This document shows, piece by piece, positions 53,478-61,291 of a stretch of DNA of 64,000 bases. The notes under the pieces are model-generated. The model saw nothing but the letters and a program-made list of their open reading frames with translations. It was not told the origin of the DNA and made no database searches. Origin of the DNA: Verrucomicrobiota bacterium. GTDB lineage: Bacteria > Verrucomicrobiota > Verrucomicrobiia > Limisphaerales > UBA1319. The first letter of the stretch is position 1. Each line of letters starts with the position of its first letter. Position numbers and translations under genes: made by a program. Where the stretch lies: contig JAKLFB010000024.1 of assembly GCA_022711435.1 (NCBI GenBank), positions 24,617 to 88,616 on the forward strand. The letters are read 5' to 3'.

Positions 53478-53792
53478 ACGGCCGCGATTCAAGCCGCCGC
53501 TCCCCCCTGCCTGGCGATTGCGCCTGAAATCGGGCGCCGGAGACGCCGCACCGGCGGGTGGGAATGGACACGGGCCATTATCGCGCGAGAGGGAAAACCC
53601 TCTCAAAATGTTCGCCAAAGCCCTCTCAGCACGCGCGGGGGTCATCTGGTAGCATTCGGCTGGCGAATCGCGGCTGGTATTGTTACTGGTCTATTGGCCG
53701 ATCAGACGGCGGAGCTGCCGCGGCAGCCGCGAAGAGGTCCTTTGGGATCCAATCGGGAGCCAATCTAACAATCGACAATCGAGCAGGGAAAC
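53478..53792. other. Intergenic region after the two-component pair (315 bp)
   Basis: Holds GAGAGGGAAAACCCTCTC (53587-53604), a perfect 7-bp stem with a four-base loop that could act as a weak terminator or mRNA element; there is no T-tract. The right side is AT-richer (AACAATCGACAATCGAGCAG before the next ATG). I see no gene in it. Confidence 0.5.
53587..53604. terminator. Perfect 7-bp hairpin downstream of the response regulator
   Basis: GAGAGGG-AAAA-CCCTCTC, 110 bp past the regulator's stop. No U-tract follows, so termination is only a guess. Confidence 0.3.
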
Positions 53793-55577
53793 ATGAAAAG
53801 AAAAATGCATCTGCGTGATTTTATACAGAGCGTCAGAAGTGCACAACGCCGGGTCAGGGGACCCGGCCTACAGAATCATGTAGCAGGCCGCGTGCCTTCA
53901 CGCGGCGTGACTTATGATGTTGCATATATGCCCGTGGCCGTGGCGGTCCTGGCCGCGCTCTTGCCGAACCCGGTTCACGGGCAGCTCGAGATCACTTCCC
54001 TCACGCAAGAGGGGAAGTTGAGCTGGAACGATCCGGGCGGGACGGGGACGCACTACGCCGTGCAATGGTCCGCCGCCGGGCTGACCAATTGGTATTCCTG
54101 GCAGGACGCACAGGCTCGGTTGAGCGGCCTGGGCCCCACGGGCGCCGCCGACGTCCCCATGTTCTATCGGATGGTGTCGCCCGACCCGACCTATCAACCC
54201 ACCGCGAGCTACAGCTATTTTCACTCTTTGGAGGCATTCGATCCGCTCACCCCACTCGAGACCAATGAGATGCGGATCACCTTCATGGGCTCGATGATTC
54301 CCTTGCCGGTGCGCAGGGCCCAGGCGGAGATGAGCATCTTCGTCGAGGTGGGCTGGAACGCGGATCCGAACGATCGCGTCTACAAAGGCCGGGCGGTGGA
54401 CCAGTTCGTCTTCGACTGCGGCGCCGGGGTCTCGGCCAACTACGCGGCCGCCGTGGTGGGATTCCGTCGGATGGACAAGGTGTTCATCAACCACCTGCAC
54501 GGCGACCACATGAACGATCTCACCCACATCTACTGCTTCGGGCCCGCGGCAGACCGGAAGTCGCCCCTCTACGTCTTCGGGCAGAGCATTTCCGGGGTGC
54601 CGGATCCCGTCTCGGGAGTCACATACGACGATGGGGTGAGCAATTTCTGCGCGACGGCGCGATCCGCGTGGCGGTGGCACTCGGAAAGCTTCAGCTTCCA
54701 ACCCAGCGCCTACACCAATTACACAATCCCCACCAAAGCCAGTTGGGGCCTGCCTCACGAGCCGGTTCCCGTTGGCGATGATCCGCCCGACGACGCCTAC
54801 GCCCTGGTTCCGATCACGCTGGATTGGCAGACGATCGGAGGAGTTGCCTACAACAATCCAAGCACGGGGGTCAAGGTTACCCACTATCCGGTGATCCACT
54901 GTCGCAAGGGATCAATTGGGTACAAGCTCGCCTGGACTCCGCCGGGCGCTGCCCGGCCGTTGACGATGATCTACAGCAGCGACACCAAACCCGAAACCAA
55001 CAGCGTCAACGAGGCCATCAACGGAGGCGATGGCGTCGACGTCTTCATCCACGAGATGGTGGTTCCGCCCGAGGTGTGGGCCTACAAGAACATGGGCCTC
55101 GACGCACCGCCCCCCACCAACAGCCCGATTTATGCGAGCTACCAGGCCGTTGTCGCACAATTGATAGACGTTCAGGACAGCTCCCACACGCCCCAGGGGG
55201 CGTTTGGCTATCTTCTGAGCCAGATCGAACCCAAGCCCAAGCTGACGGTTGCCACGCATTTCCCGGTCGCCGATGACACGGTCGCCTCCGCGTTTGCGAG
55301 CGTCAGCAACCATTGCCCCGGCATCCAAATGGGCAAAGACATTGTCTGGTCCTTCGACCTGATGGTGCTCCGGGTGTTCCCGGACCGGATCGAGCAGCGC
55401 CGGGCGGTCGTTTCGGACTACAGCTTCAACCCGCCCGCTCAGTTGTCCGGTGGCATGAAGCTGCCCAAGTACAACGATGGCACCAACGGCAACCCCTACG
55501 CCCAGATCGACCTGTCAACGTCCATCTCGCGGACCAATCTGGACGGCTCGGCGAATTGGCGCGCCGACGGCTACTGA
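53793..55577 (+). CDS. Exported metallo-hydrolase (MBL fold) with an Fn3-like N-terminus
   Basis: 594 aa from ATG 53793; an inner ATG at 53928 gives MPVAVAVLAALLPNPVHGQ, a leader. Residues ~64-130 are a short beta-sandwich-like domain (TSLTQEGKLSWNDPGGTG ... MFYRMV). Then comes an MBL-type module with INHLHGDHMNDL (H234, H236, D238, H239), SSDTKPETNSVNEAI and VATHFPVADD. The stretch EMRITFMGSM and RRAQAEMSIFVEVG matches a family that includes enzymes named in guanitoxin synthesis (GntH-like), but the toxin pathway is not implied here. The 5' end contains a copy of the double-hairpin repeat. It is on the same strand as the lipoprotein gene downstream (149 bp). Confidence 0.8.
   Translation: MKRKMHLRDFIQSVRSAQRRVRGPGLQNHVAGRVPSRGVTYDVAYMPVAVAVLAALLPNPVHGQLEITSLTQEGKLSWNDPGGTGTHYAVQWSAAGLTNWYSWQDAQARLSGLGPTGAADVPMFYRMVSPDPTYQPTASYSYFHSLEAFDPLTPLETNEMRITFMGSMIPLPVRRAQAEMSIFVEVGWNADPNDRVYKGRAVDQFVFDCGAGVSANYAAAVVGFRRMDKVFINHLHGDHMNDLTHIYCFGPAADRKSPLYVFGQSISGVPDPVSGVTYDDGVSNFCATARSAWRWHSESFSFQPSAYTNYTIPTKASWGLPHEPVPVGDDPPDDAYALVPITLDWQTIGGVAYNNPSTGVKVTHYPVIHCRKGSIGYKLAWTPPGAARPLTMIYSSDTKPETNSVNEAINGGDGVDVFIHEMVVPPEVWAYKNMGLDAPPPTNSPIYASYQAVVAQLIDVQDSSHTPQGAFGYLLSQIEPKPKLTVATHFPVADDTVASAFASVSNHCPGIQMGKDIVWSFDLMVLRVFPDRIEQRRAVVSDYSFNPPAQLSGGMKLPKYNDGTNGNPYAQIDLSTSISRTNLDGSANWRADGY
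53821..53910 (+). repeat. Double-hairpin repeat, copy at the metallo-hydrolase 5' side
   Basis: It reads TTATACAGAGCGTCAGAAGT, then GCCGGGTCAGGGGACCCGGC (8-bp stem), then GCCGCGTGCCTTCACGCGGC (8-bp stem). About 77% identical by eye to the copy at 46441-46529 in the same relation to its gene; the frame translates IQSV...RVRGPGLQ...AGRVPSRG in both. Confidence 0.8.
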
Positions 55578-55726
55578 GGGGCAATCAGGCAGGATGTCTG
55601 CTGAAGGATGTCGGGCCGGCGCTAGCCCGCCCGACGCCAGGCTCCTTGCCTCGGGCAGCACAGTTTGCCGGTTGACAATGGGCGACGTTAGGGGGTAATC
55701 AAACCGGCATACCCAAGCACTGAGCC

Positions 55727-56788
55727 ATGACCTCCAGGCTGAGCCATCCGGTCCTGATCCTCGCGGGGCTGTCCGCCTCGCTGCTTCTCCTGGCCGGCTG
55801 CCGCAACATCGGCCCCAGGACGATACCGCGGGATCGTTTCGATTACAGCAGCGCCATCTCCGATTCCTGGAAGCGCCACGCGCTCCTCAACATCGTCAAG
55901 CTGCGCTACTTCGATCCGCCGATCTCCGTCGACGTCGGGCAGATCGTGGCTGGCTATTCGCTGGAGGCGGATGTCAGCCTGGGCGGGACTTTGGAGCGTG
56001 GCGGCGACAGCATGGCCATGGGCCTCGGCGCCCGCTACACCGATCGGCCGACGATCACTTACACCCCGCTGACCGGCAACCAGTTCGTCCGCTCGACGCT
56101 CATGCCGCTGCCGCCGGACGCGGTGTTCTTCACGGTCCAGTCCGGCTGGCCTGCGGACGGAGTGCTGTTCGCCGCCGTCGCCTCCATCAACGGCCTGAAG
56201 AACCAGGAGGGGAGCCTGGCCGGGGTGGCGCCGCCCGATCCCGCATTTCTGCGCGCGCTCGAGCTCCTGCGAAAGATCCAGCAGTCGGGGGCGGTCGCGG
56301 TACGAATCCACCAGGACCAGCAGAAGCAGCAGACCACGCTGCTGGCCTTCCGCTCGGAAGCGGCCTCCCCGGAGACCGTCGCGGACATCAACGAGCTGAG
56401 ACAGTTGCTCAAGCTGGATCCGGAGGCGCAGGAGTTCAGGATGGTGTTCGCCGCCACGGCCAGCAACAACCGCGAGCTGGCGGTGGTGACGCGGTCGATG
56501 ATTCAGATCATGGGGATGATGGCGGCGCACGTCCAGGTGCCCGAGGAAGATATCGCCGAAGGGCGGGCCACGCCGGGTTTGGGGGGAGCGGCGACGCTGC
56601 ACATCGCCTGCAGCCAGCGCCGGCCGCCGGATGCCTTTGCCGCCGTGCCCTACCGGGGCCGCTGGTTCTGGATCGATGACCGCGATCTGAAGACCAAAAG
56701 GGCGTTCGCCCTGCTCATGATGCTCGGCACGATGGCGGATACCGGCGAGCACCCGCCGCTGCCGCTGATCACCATCCCGGCGCAATGA
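55727..56788 (+). CDS. Lipoprotein of unknown function
   Basis: 353 aa. The leader MTSRLSHPVLILAGLSASLLLLAGC ends in LLAGC with C25 as the lipid site, so it is outer- or inner-membrane attached. The body (RFDYSSAISDSWKRHALLNIVKLRYFDPP) resembles uncharacterised proteins in Verrucomicrobiota; no known domain is recognised. It precedes the DUF4239 protein by 28 bp on the same strand, so the two may work together at the membrane. Confidence 0.72.
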   Translation: MTSRLSHPVLILAGLSASLLLLAGCRNIGPRTIPRDRFDYSSAISDSWKRHALLNIVKLRYFDPPISVDVGQIVAGYSLEADVSLGGTLERGGDSMAMGLGARYTDRPTITYTPLTGNQFVRSTLMPLPPDAVFFTVQSGWPADGVLFAAVASINGLKNQEGSLAGVAPPDPAFLRALELLRKIQQSGAVAVRIHQDQQKQQTTLLAFRSEAASPETVADINELRQLLKLDPEAQEFRMVFAATASNNRELAVVTRSMIQIMGMMAAHVQVPEEDIAEGRATPGLGGAATLHIACSQRRPPDAFAAVPYRGRWFWIDDRDLKTKRAFALLMMLGTMADTGEHPPLPLITIPAQ

Positions 56789-56816
56789 AAACTCCACCGG
56801 TTGATCTGGGCCGCCT

Positions 56817-57578
56817 ATGACAGGAGTTGCCATCGCAGCCACAACCGCCGCGTGCGTCTTCGGCGGCACGCTGGCGGGTCTGGCGCTTCGCAGGATCGTT
56901 CCCGGCCATCACCTGGAGGCCGAATCCAAAGATGCCGTCAAGGTGGGGGCCAGCATGATCAGCCTGATGGCCGCGCTGGTGCTGGGCCTGCTGGTGAGCT
57001 CGGCCAAGAGCAACTTCGATTCCGCCACGGCGGCGATTGTCCAGAGCGGCGCCAAGGTGATTCTGCTCGATCGCGCCCTGGCCAGCTACGGGCCGGAGGC
57101 CCAGCCGCTGCGCGACGCCCTGCGCGAGAGCGCCGCCTCCAGCCTGAAGGCGCTCTGGCCGGAAGAAGGCGTTTCGGGCGCGGCGCTGAAGGATTTTGAG
57201 CGCCGGGTCAACCTCGAGCAGGTCCTGGCCTCCGTGCGGCAGCTGCAGCCGTCCACCGACGTCCAGCGCCGCTTGCAGGAGGAGGCGCAGAACCTCTGCA
57301 AGGACATCCTGCTCATTCGCTGGCTGCAAATCGAGCAGGCCCAAACCGGCCTGCCGCTCACTTTCGTGGTGGTCCTCCTCTTCTGGCTGACGGCGCTCTA
57401 TCTGAGCTTCGGGCTCCTGGCCCCGCGCAATGGCACCGTCCTGAGCATGATGTTTGTCGGCGCCCTGGCCCTCGCCACTGCGATGTTTCTGATCACCGAG
57501 ATGAACCACCCGATGGAAGGCTTCCTCAAGGTCTCCAGCGGCCCGATCCGCAAGGCCCTCGAGCACCTTGGCAGATAG
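56817..57578 (+). CDS. DUF4239-like membrane protein
   Basis: 253 aa. Two helices near the N-terminus (ACVFGGTLAGLAL, SMISLMAALVLGLLVSSAK) and two at the end (FVVVLLFWLTALYLSFGLL, TVLSMMFVGALALATAMF) enclose a cytoplasmic/periplasmic helical part, the DUF4239 (bestrophin-like) layout. Its function is unknown. The stop overlaps the LamG fragment, which may mark a deletion or recombination junction. Confidence 0.8.
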   Translation: MTGVAIAATTAACVFGGTLAGLALRRIVPGHHLEAESKDAVKVGASMISLMAALVLGLLVSSAKSNFDSATAAIVQSGAKVILLDRALASYGPEAQPLRDALRESAASSLKALWPEEGVSGAALKDFERRVNLEQVLASVRQLQPSTDVQRRLQEEAQNLCKDILLIRWLQIEQAQTGLPLTFVVVLLFWLTALYLSFGLLAPRNGTVLSMMFVGALALATAMFLITEMNHPMEGFLKVSSGPIRKALEHLGR

Positions 57579-57924
57579 CCTGATTGCGGTCGAGCAGCAA
57601 CATGTCAGCACCCAAAGATCCACCAGGAACACCTACACCAACGGCCTGGTGGCCATCGGCCACACTTGGACGCCAGTGCCCGGCCAATGGTATCACCTGG
57701 CGATGATCCGCTCGCAGGGGACGCTGCGCCTGTTTGTGGATGGCCAGCTTGTCGAGTCCGCGCCCAACGCGGCCAACCTCGCCAACAACCGCTCGCTGAC
57801 CGTGGGCGCCGCCAACAACCCGGCGCTGTGGTTCAGCGGATCCCTGGACGAGGTGCATCTGGTGAAGGGAATCGCCCTGTGGACGGAGAGCTTCACCCCG
57901 CCGGCCGAGCCCTATCCTTACTGA
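57568..57924 (+). pseudogene. LamG-domain gene fragment
   Basis: 118 codons from a TTG start in the DUF4239 gene's end. The sequence IGHTWTPVPGQWYHLAMIRSQ ... WFSGSLDEVHLVKGIALWTESFTPP matches the concanavalin-like LamG_3 C-terminal half; it lacks the first half and any signal peptide. It appears to be the tail of a larger secreted protein left by deletion, joined to the end of the previous gene. Its own stop lies inside the deoC stop region (6-bp overlap on the other strand). Confidence 0.5.
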
Positions 57925-58679
57925 GGCTGGCCGCCTCTCTTCTCGGCCGCCTCCCGCCGGCGGTATTCGTCGAGCATCGCGGCGGTGGCGGTCGCGCCGC
58001 AGCGGGTCGCCCCGAGGTCGCGGACCTGGATGAGGCCATCCAGATCGCGCACGCCGCCGGCGGCCTTCACCTGGACCTTCGGTGACACGCTGGCCCGCAT
58101 CAGAGCCAGGTCATGCGCGGTCGCACCCTTGTAGTTGTAGCTGCCGTCCGGCTGCTTCACGAATCCGTAGCCGCTCGAGGTCTTCACCCAGTCGGCGCCG
58201 GCGCGCTCGCAGATCTGGCAGAGCTTCTTCTTGAAGTCGTTGCTGCTCAGGCCCGCGCCGCCTCGGGTGAGATAGTCGTTTTCCAAGATGACCTTCACCT
58301 TCGCGCCGCGCGAATGGGCTTCGTCGCAGACGTCCTTCACGTCGCGCTCGACGTAATCCCAGTCGCCGCTGAGGGCCTTGCCGATGTTGATGACCATATC
58401 GATCTCGGCCGCGCCGTCGCGGCAGGCCAGCTCGGTCTCGTAACGCTTGGACTCGGTGCAGGAGCTGCCGTGCGGAAAGCCGATGACGGCGCCGACGAGC
58501 ACGCCGGTTCCCTCGAGGAGTTGGGCGGCGCGCCGGACGGCGTAGGGTTTGATGCAGACGGAGGCGACACCGTATCGTGCGGCGAGCCGGCAGCCATCCT
58601 CCAGCTCCTGATCCGTCATAGCCGGGTGCAGGAGCGAGTGGTCAATCATCCCGGCAAGCTGCTCGAAGGTGTATTTCAT
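57918..58679 (-). CDS. deoC: Deoxyribose-phosphate aldolase
   Basis: 253 aa, the usual length. DeoC splits 2-deoxyribose-5-phosphate to glyceraldehyde-3-phosphate and acetaldehyde. Schiff-base K166 (ADWVKTSSGYG), K205 (VQVKAAGGVRD) and D94 (AEIDMVINIG) are in place. It starts 3 bp after the stop of the Gfo/Idh gene, so they are one operon, suggesting use in a sugar or nucleoside catabolic route. No nucleoside phosphorylase is near. Confidence 0.93.
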   Translation of the reverse strand: MKYTFEQLAGMIDHSLLHPAMTDQELEDGCRLAARYGVASVCIKPYAVRRAAQLLEGTGVLVGAVIGFPHGSSCTESKRYETELACRDGAAEIDMVINIGKALSGDWDYVERDVKDVCDEAHSRGAKVKVILENDYLTRGGAGLSSNDFKKKLCQICERAGADWVKTSSGYGFVKQPDGSYNYKGATAHDLALMRASVSPKVQVKAAGGVRDLDGLIQVRDLGATRCGATATAAMLDEYRRREAAEKRGGQPQ

Positions 58680-58682
58680 AGG

Positions 58683-59843
58683 TTAAACAAAGACCCATTG
58701 ACGGCATCGGCTGCTTTTCAGAATCGCTTCGCAAACGGCGACTTCCCGGTGGCCGTCCCGGGCGGTGGCGAACAGGCGCTCGCCGGGGCCGCCGGCGATG
58801 GCCGTGTAGATGTTGCGGAAGTTCATCTTGAACGTGTCGGGAAAACCTTCCACGTGGCCGGGCGGATAATCCATGAGGCCCGCCGCGCCTGCGCCGAACG
58901 CGGCCGTGGCGCGCACGGCCGTCTCGTTCGCGCCGTCGCGGCTGCCGAAGTGGAGCGTCTCCGGCTCTTCCGAGCACCACCACGCCGACTTCTTCGAGCC
59001 GTAGATTTCGATGCGGATGCAGTTCTTCCGGCCCGCCGCAACCTGTGAGACGCCCAGGTTGCCGCGCGCGCCGTTCGCGAACCGCAGCAGCACGCTGCCG
59101 AAATCGTCGGTCTGAACCCGGTAGGCGGCATAGCGCACCTTCGCGTCCGCCTCGGCGAAGGTCTGCACCTCGCCCAATGGGCGCTGGCGGGTCTTATGCC
59201 ACGTCGCCAGGTCGGCCAGCACCGACCGAATCCCCGCGCCGAGGATGAACGACACGGCATCCATCCAATGCGTGCCGATATCGGCCACGGCGCGCAGTTT
59301 GCCGCCCTCCTTGGGAAGCAGCCGCCAGTTGTAGTCGGTGTCCTTGAACAGCCAGTCCTGCAAATACGAGCCGTTGACGTGGATGATGTCGCCAAGCTCG
59401 CCGCGCTCGACCCGCTCCCGCATCGCCAGCACGGCCGGGTAGAAGCGGACGTTGTAGTTCACGGCGAACACTCGTCTCGCCGCCTGCGCCGCCTGGACGA
59501 TCCGCGCCGTTTCCCCGGTGTTCATGGCGAGCGGCTTCTCGCAGACGACGTGCTTTCCGGCCCGCAGCGCGGCCAGCGACATCTCGCAATGGAACCGGTT
59601 GGGCGCGGTGATGTGGACGACGTCCACCTCCGGGCAGGCGAGGAGATCCCGGTAATCGGCGAATGCCTGCGGGATCGCCAGCCGGGTTGCCGCTCGGGCG
59701 CCCAGATCGGCCACGTCGCAGATCGCCGCCACGGTGATCCCGAGCCGGCGCAGCGCCTCGACGTGGACGGGGCCAATGAAGCCCGTGCCGATGACGCCGG
59801 CCCTCAGGGAGTGGATGTCCGGGTTTGATTTCATAGGGTTCAT
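58683..59843 (-). CDS. Gfo/Idh/MocA family oxidoreductase (third)
   Basis: 386 aa. RAGVIGTGFIGPVHVEALR is the nucleotide-binding site, VVCEKPLAMNTGE the EKP motif, and ADIGTHWMDAVSFI the later conserved region. There is no clear signal peptide, so unlike the other two it is probably cytoplasmic. It is joined to deoC on the same transcript. Substrate is unknown. Confidence 0.88.
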   Translation of the reverse strand: MNPMKSNPDIHSLRAGVIGTGFIGPVHVEALRRLGITVAAICDVADLGARAATRLAIPQAFADYRDLLACPEVDVVHITAPNRFHCEMSLAALRAGKHVVCEKPLAMNTGETARIVQAAQAARRVFAVNYNVRFYPAVLAMRERVERGELGDIIHVNGSYLQDWLFKDTDYNWRLLPKEGGKLRAVADIGTHWMDAVSFILGAGIRSVLADLATWHKTRQRPLGEVQTFAEADAKVRYAAYRVQTDDFGSVLLRFANGARGNLGVSQVAAGRKNCIRIEIYGSKKSAWWCSEEPETLHFGSRDGANETAVRATAAFGAGAAGLMDYPPGHVEGFPDTFKMNFRNIYTAIAGGPGERLFATARDGHREVAVCEAILKSSRCRQWVFV

Positions 59844-59905
59844 GGCGCCAATCCGGCCGCATCGACACAGTTGACAAACCTTTTGTTGTTCATCGCCCGC
59901 TCGAT

Positions 59906-60265
59906 TCAGGTTCCCGGCGGCGCCGGCACATCCGGGTTCGCCCGGTAGTCAATCACCCTGACCTTTTCCAGCGTCACCAGGCCCCCTTTCATCATCTCAT
60001 CCAGCACCGGCAGGAAGCCGTTGATCTTCTCCTCCGTGTCCACGATCTCGATGACCAGAGGCAGGTCCATGGAAAGCTGGAGAATCTTGGCCGTGTGCAG
60101 CCGGCTCGATTTCCCGTAGCCCATGGGGCCCCGCAGCACGGTCGCGCCTGCCAGGTGCAGCTCGCGCGCCTTGAGCACGATGGCTTCGTAGAGCGGCTGG
60201 TGTTTCCACCGATCCGTTTCGCCGATGAAAACCCGCAGCAGCACGGCTTCATGGGGCAGATGCAT
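59906..60265 (-). CDS. DUF190 (PII-like) protein
   Basis: 119 aa from ATG 60265 (MHLPHEAVLLRVFIGETDRW); longer upstream frames are not supported. ETDRWKHQPLYEAIV, GATVLRGPMGYGKSSRLH and VIEIVDTEEKINGFLPVL are DUF190 signatures. It is regularly paired with CrcB, as here (2 bp between the genes), and probably modulates the channel. No other function is visible. Confidence 0.88.
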   Translation of the reverse strand: MHLPHEAVLLRVFIGETDRWKHQPLYEAIVLKARELHLAGATVLRGPMGYGKSSRLHTAKILQLSMDLPLVIEIVDTEEKINGFLPVLDEMMKGGLVTLEKVRVIDYRANPDVPAPPGT

Positions 60266-60267
60266 CC

Positions 60268-60669
60268 TCACACCCCTTTCGTTGTGTTCACCGCCAGGGC
60301 AATCGCATGACCCAGCCACACCGCCGCCAGGCACAAGACCACCGACAGCACGGCATTGCCGCCAGCCCGGAACCATTGCCCGTTCTCGGCGAGGTTCAGT
60401 GTCTGCAGGCTGAAAGAGGAAAATGTGGTGTAGCCGCCGCAGACTCCGAGCATGAAAAATTGGCGGAAGGAAGCCGGAGCCATGAAACGCCCTTCAGGCC
60501 CCGTGAGCGTGGCGAACAGGCCGATGATGAATGAGCCGGTGACATTGACCAATAACGTGCCCCAGGGAAAGGTCTGGCCGGCATGCCCGGCCACGAAGCC
60601 GGAAGCCCAACAGCGGGCCAGGCTGCCCAGCCCGCCGCCTGCGAAAATCAACAGTCCATTCCACATCAT
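60268..60669 (-). CDS. crcB: Fluoride channel/exporter CrcB
   Basis: 133 aa with four helices. VNVTGSFIIGL carries the conserved Asn (N42) of the fluoride pore, and GGYTTFSSFS (79-87) the conserved Thr/Phe/Ser track. A homodimeric channel with a Na+ site removes fluoride from the cell. It is followed by the DUF190 gene. A crcB riboswitch was looked for upstream; the pattern found lacks the pseudoknot, so none is claimed. Confidence 0.9.
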   Translation of the reverse strand: MMWNGLLIFAGGGLGSLARCWASGFVAGHAGQTFPWGTLLVNVTGSFIIGLFATLTGPEGRFMAPASFRQFFMLGVCGGYTTFSSFSLQTLNLAENGQWFRAGGNAVLSVVLCLAAVWLGHAIALAVNTTKGV

Positions 60670-61291
60670 TCCACCCCCGCCACGCCCAGCCGCGCTGGTC
60701 GAGGATATCAGCCCTGCATCCGGTCGGGCGGTTCAGCCGCCTGGCGAGTTGGCCAACGCCATTGCCGAGGCCCACGATGCCAAGGATCGGATGCATCGGC
60801 AATCCAAAAGGGGGCGGAATCGGTCCGGATTTCATGGCTGAAGTGAGACATTGGGCTGGAACAGAAGGGGTCCGGGCGGCAGCAAGACCGCTGAAGCGGC
60901 GATAGAGCAGGCGGTCGTCGAAGCCGTGGCGCATCAGCACCTCGCCGATGGGATTGGGCCAATGCGGGTGGTCGCGCTTCGCGTCGGCGTCGTTGAGCTC
61001 GTAATGAAGATTGTCCACGGCGAGTTTTTTCGGTCCGCCTGTTTCGCGAAGAGAAGGATGCTGATGGGCGTTTGCGTGTCTGGGCTATTCCATGACACAT
61101 GACGCATCAGTATGCAGTGAAACAACTTGCGGAGCTCTCGGTTGAAATTCGGCCTGAATGGTGTTAAGCTAAAATGATATCCTGTCTTAGCGCTAATTTT
61201 AAGCGTAATCTGTCGATGACGTTTGAGGCGGGTTCGAGCTCGCCAAAGACGCATGTCACCGGGGACAGGAACAAGTGACCGAGAGGTGAAG
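60670..61291. other. Gap between crcB and the split-lectin gene (622 bp)
   Basis: On the minus strand, in one frame, are two conserved-looking pieces: KLAVDNLHYELNDADAKRD plus EVLMRHGFDDRLLYRRF (61039-60890) and HPILGIVGLGNGVGQLARRL (60793-60734), the second Rossmann-like, with GLGNGVG. Neither forms a full gene, and they are more likely remains of deleted genes. The right end (61141-61290) is AT-richer, with the palindrome TTAGCGCTAA (61187-61196), probably the promoter region of the next gene. Confidence 0.4.

Noticed and set aside
60670..60850. Fluoride riboswitch upstream of crcB
   Set aside because: The minus strand has GGCAATGGCGTTGGCC and AACCGCCC...GGGCTGAT, close to the crcB motif, but the loop GGCGT has no complement after CTGAT (ATCCTCG follows), so the required pseudoknot cannot form. 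The same bases also read as a protein-like frame.
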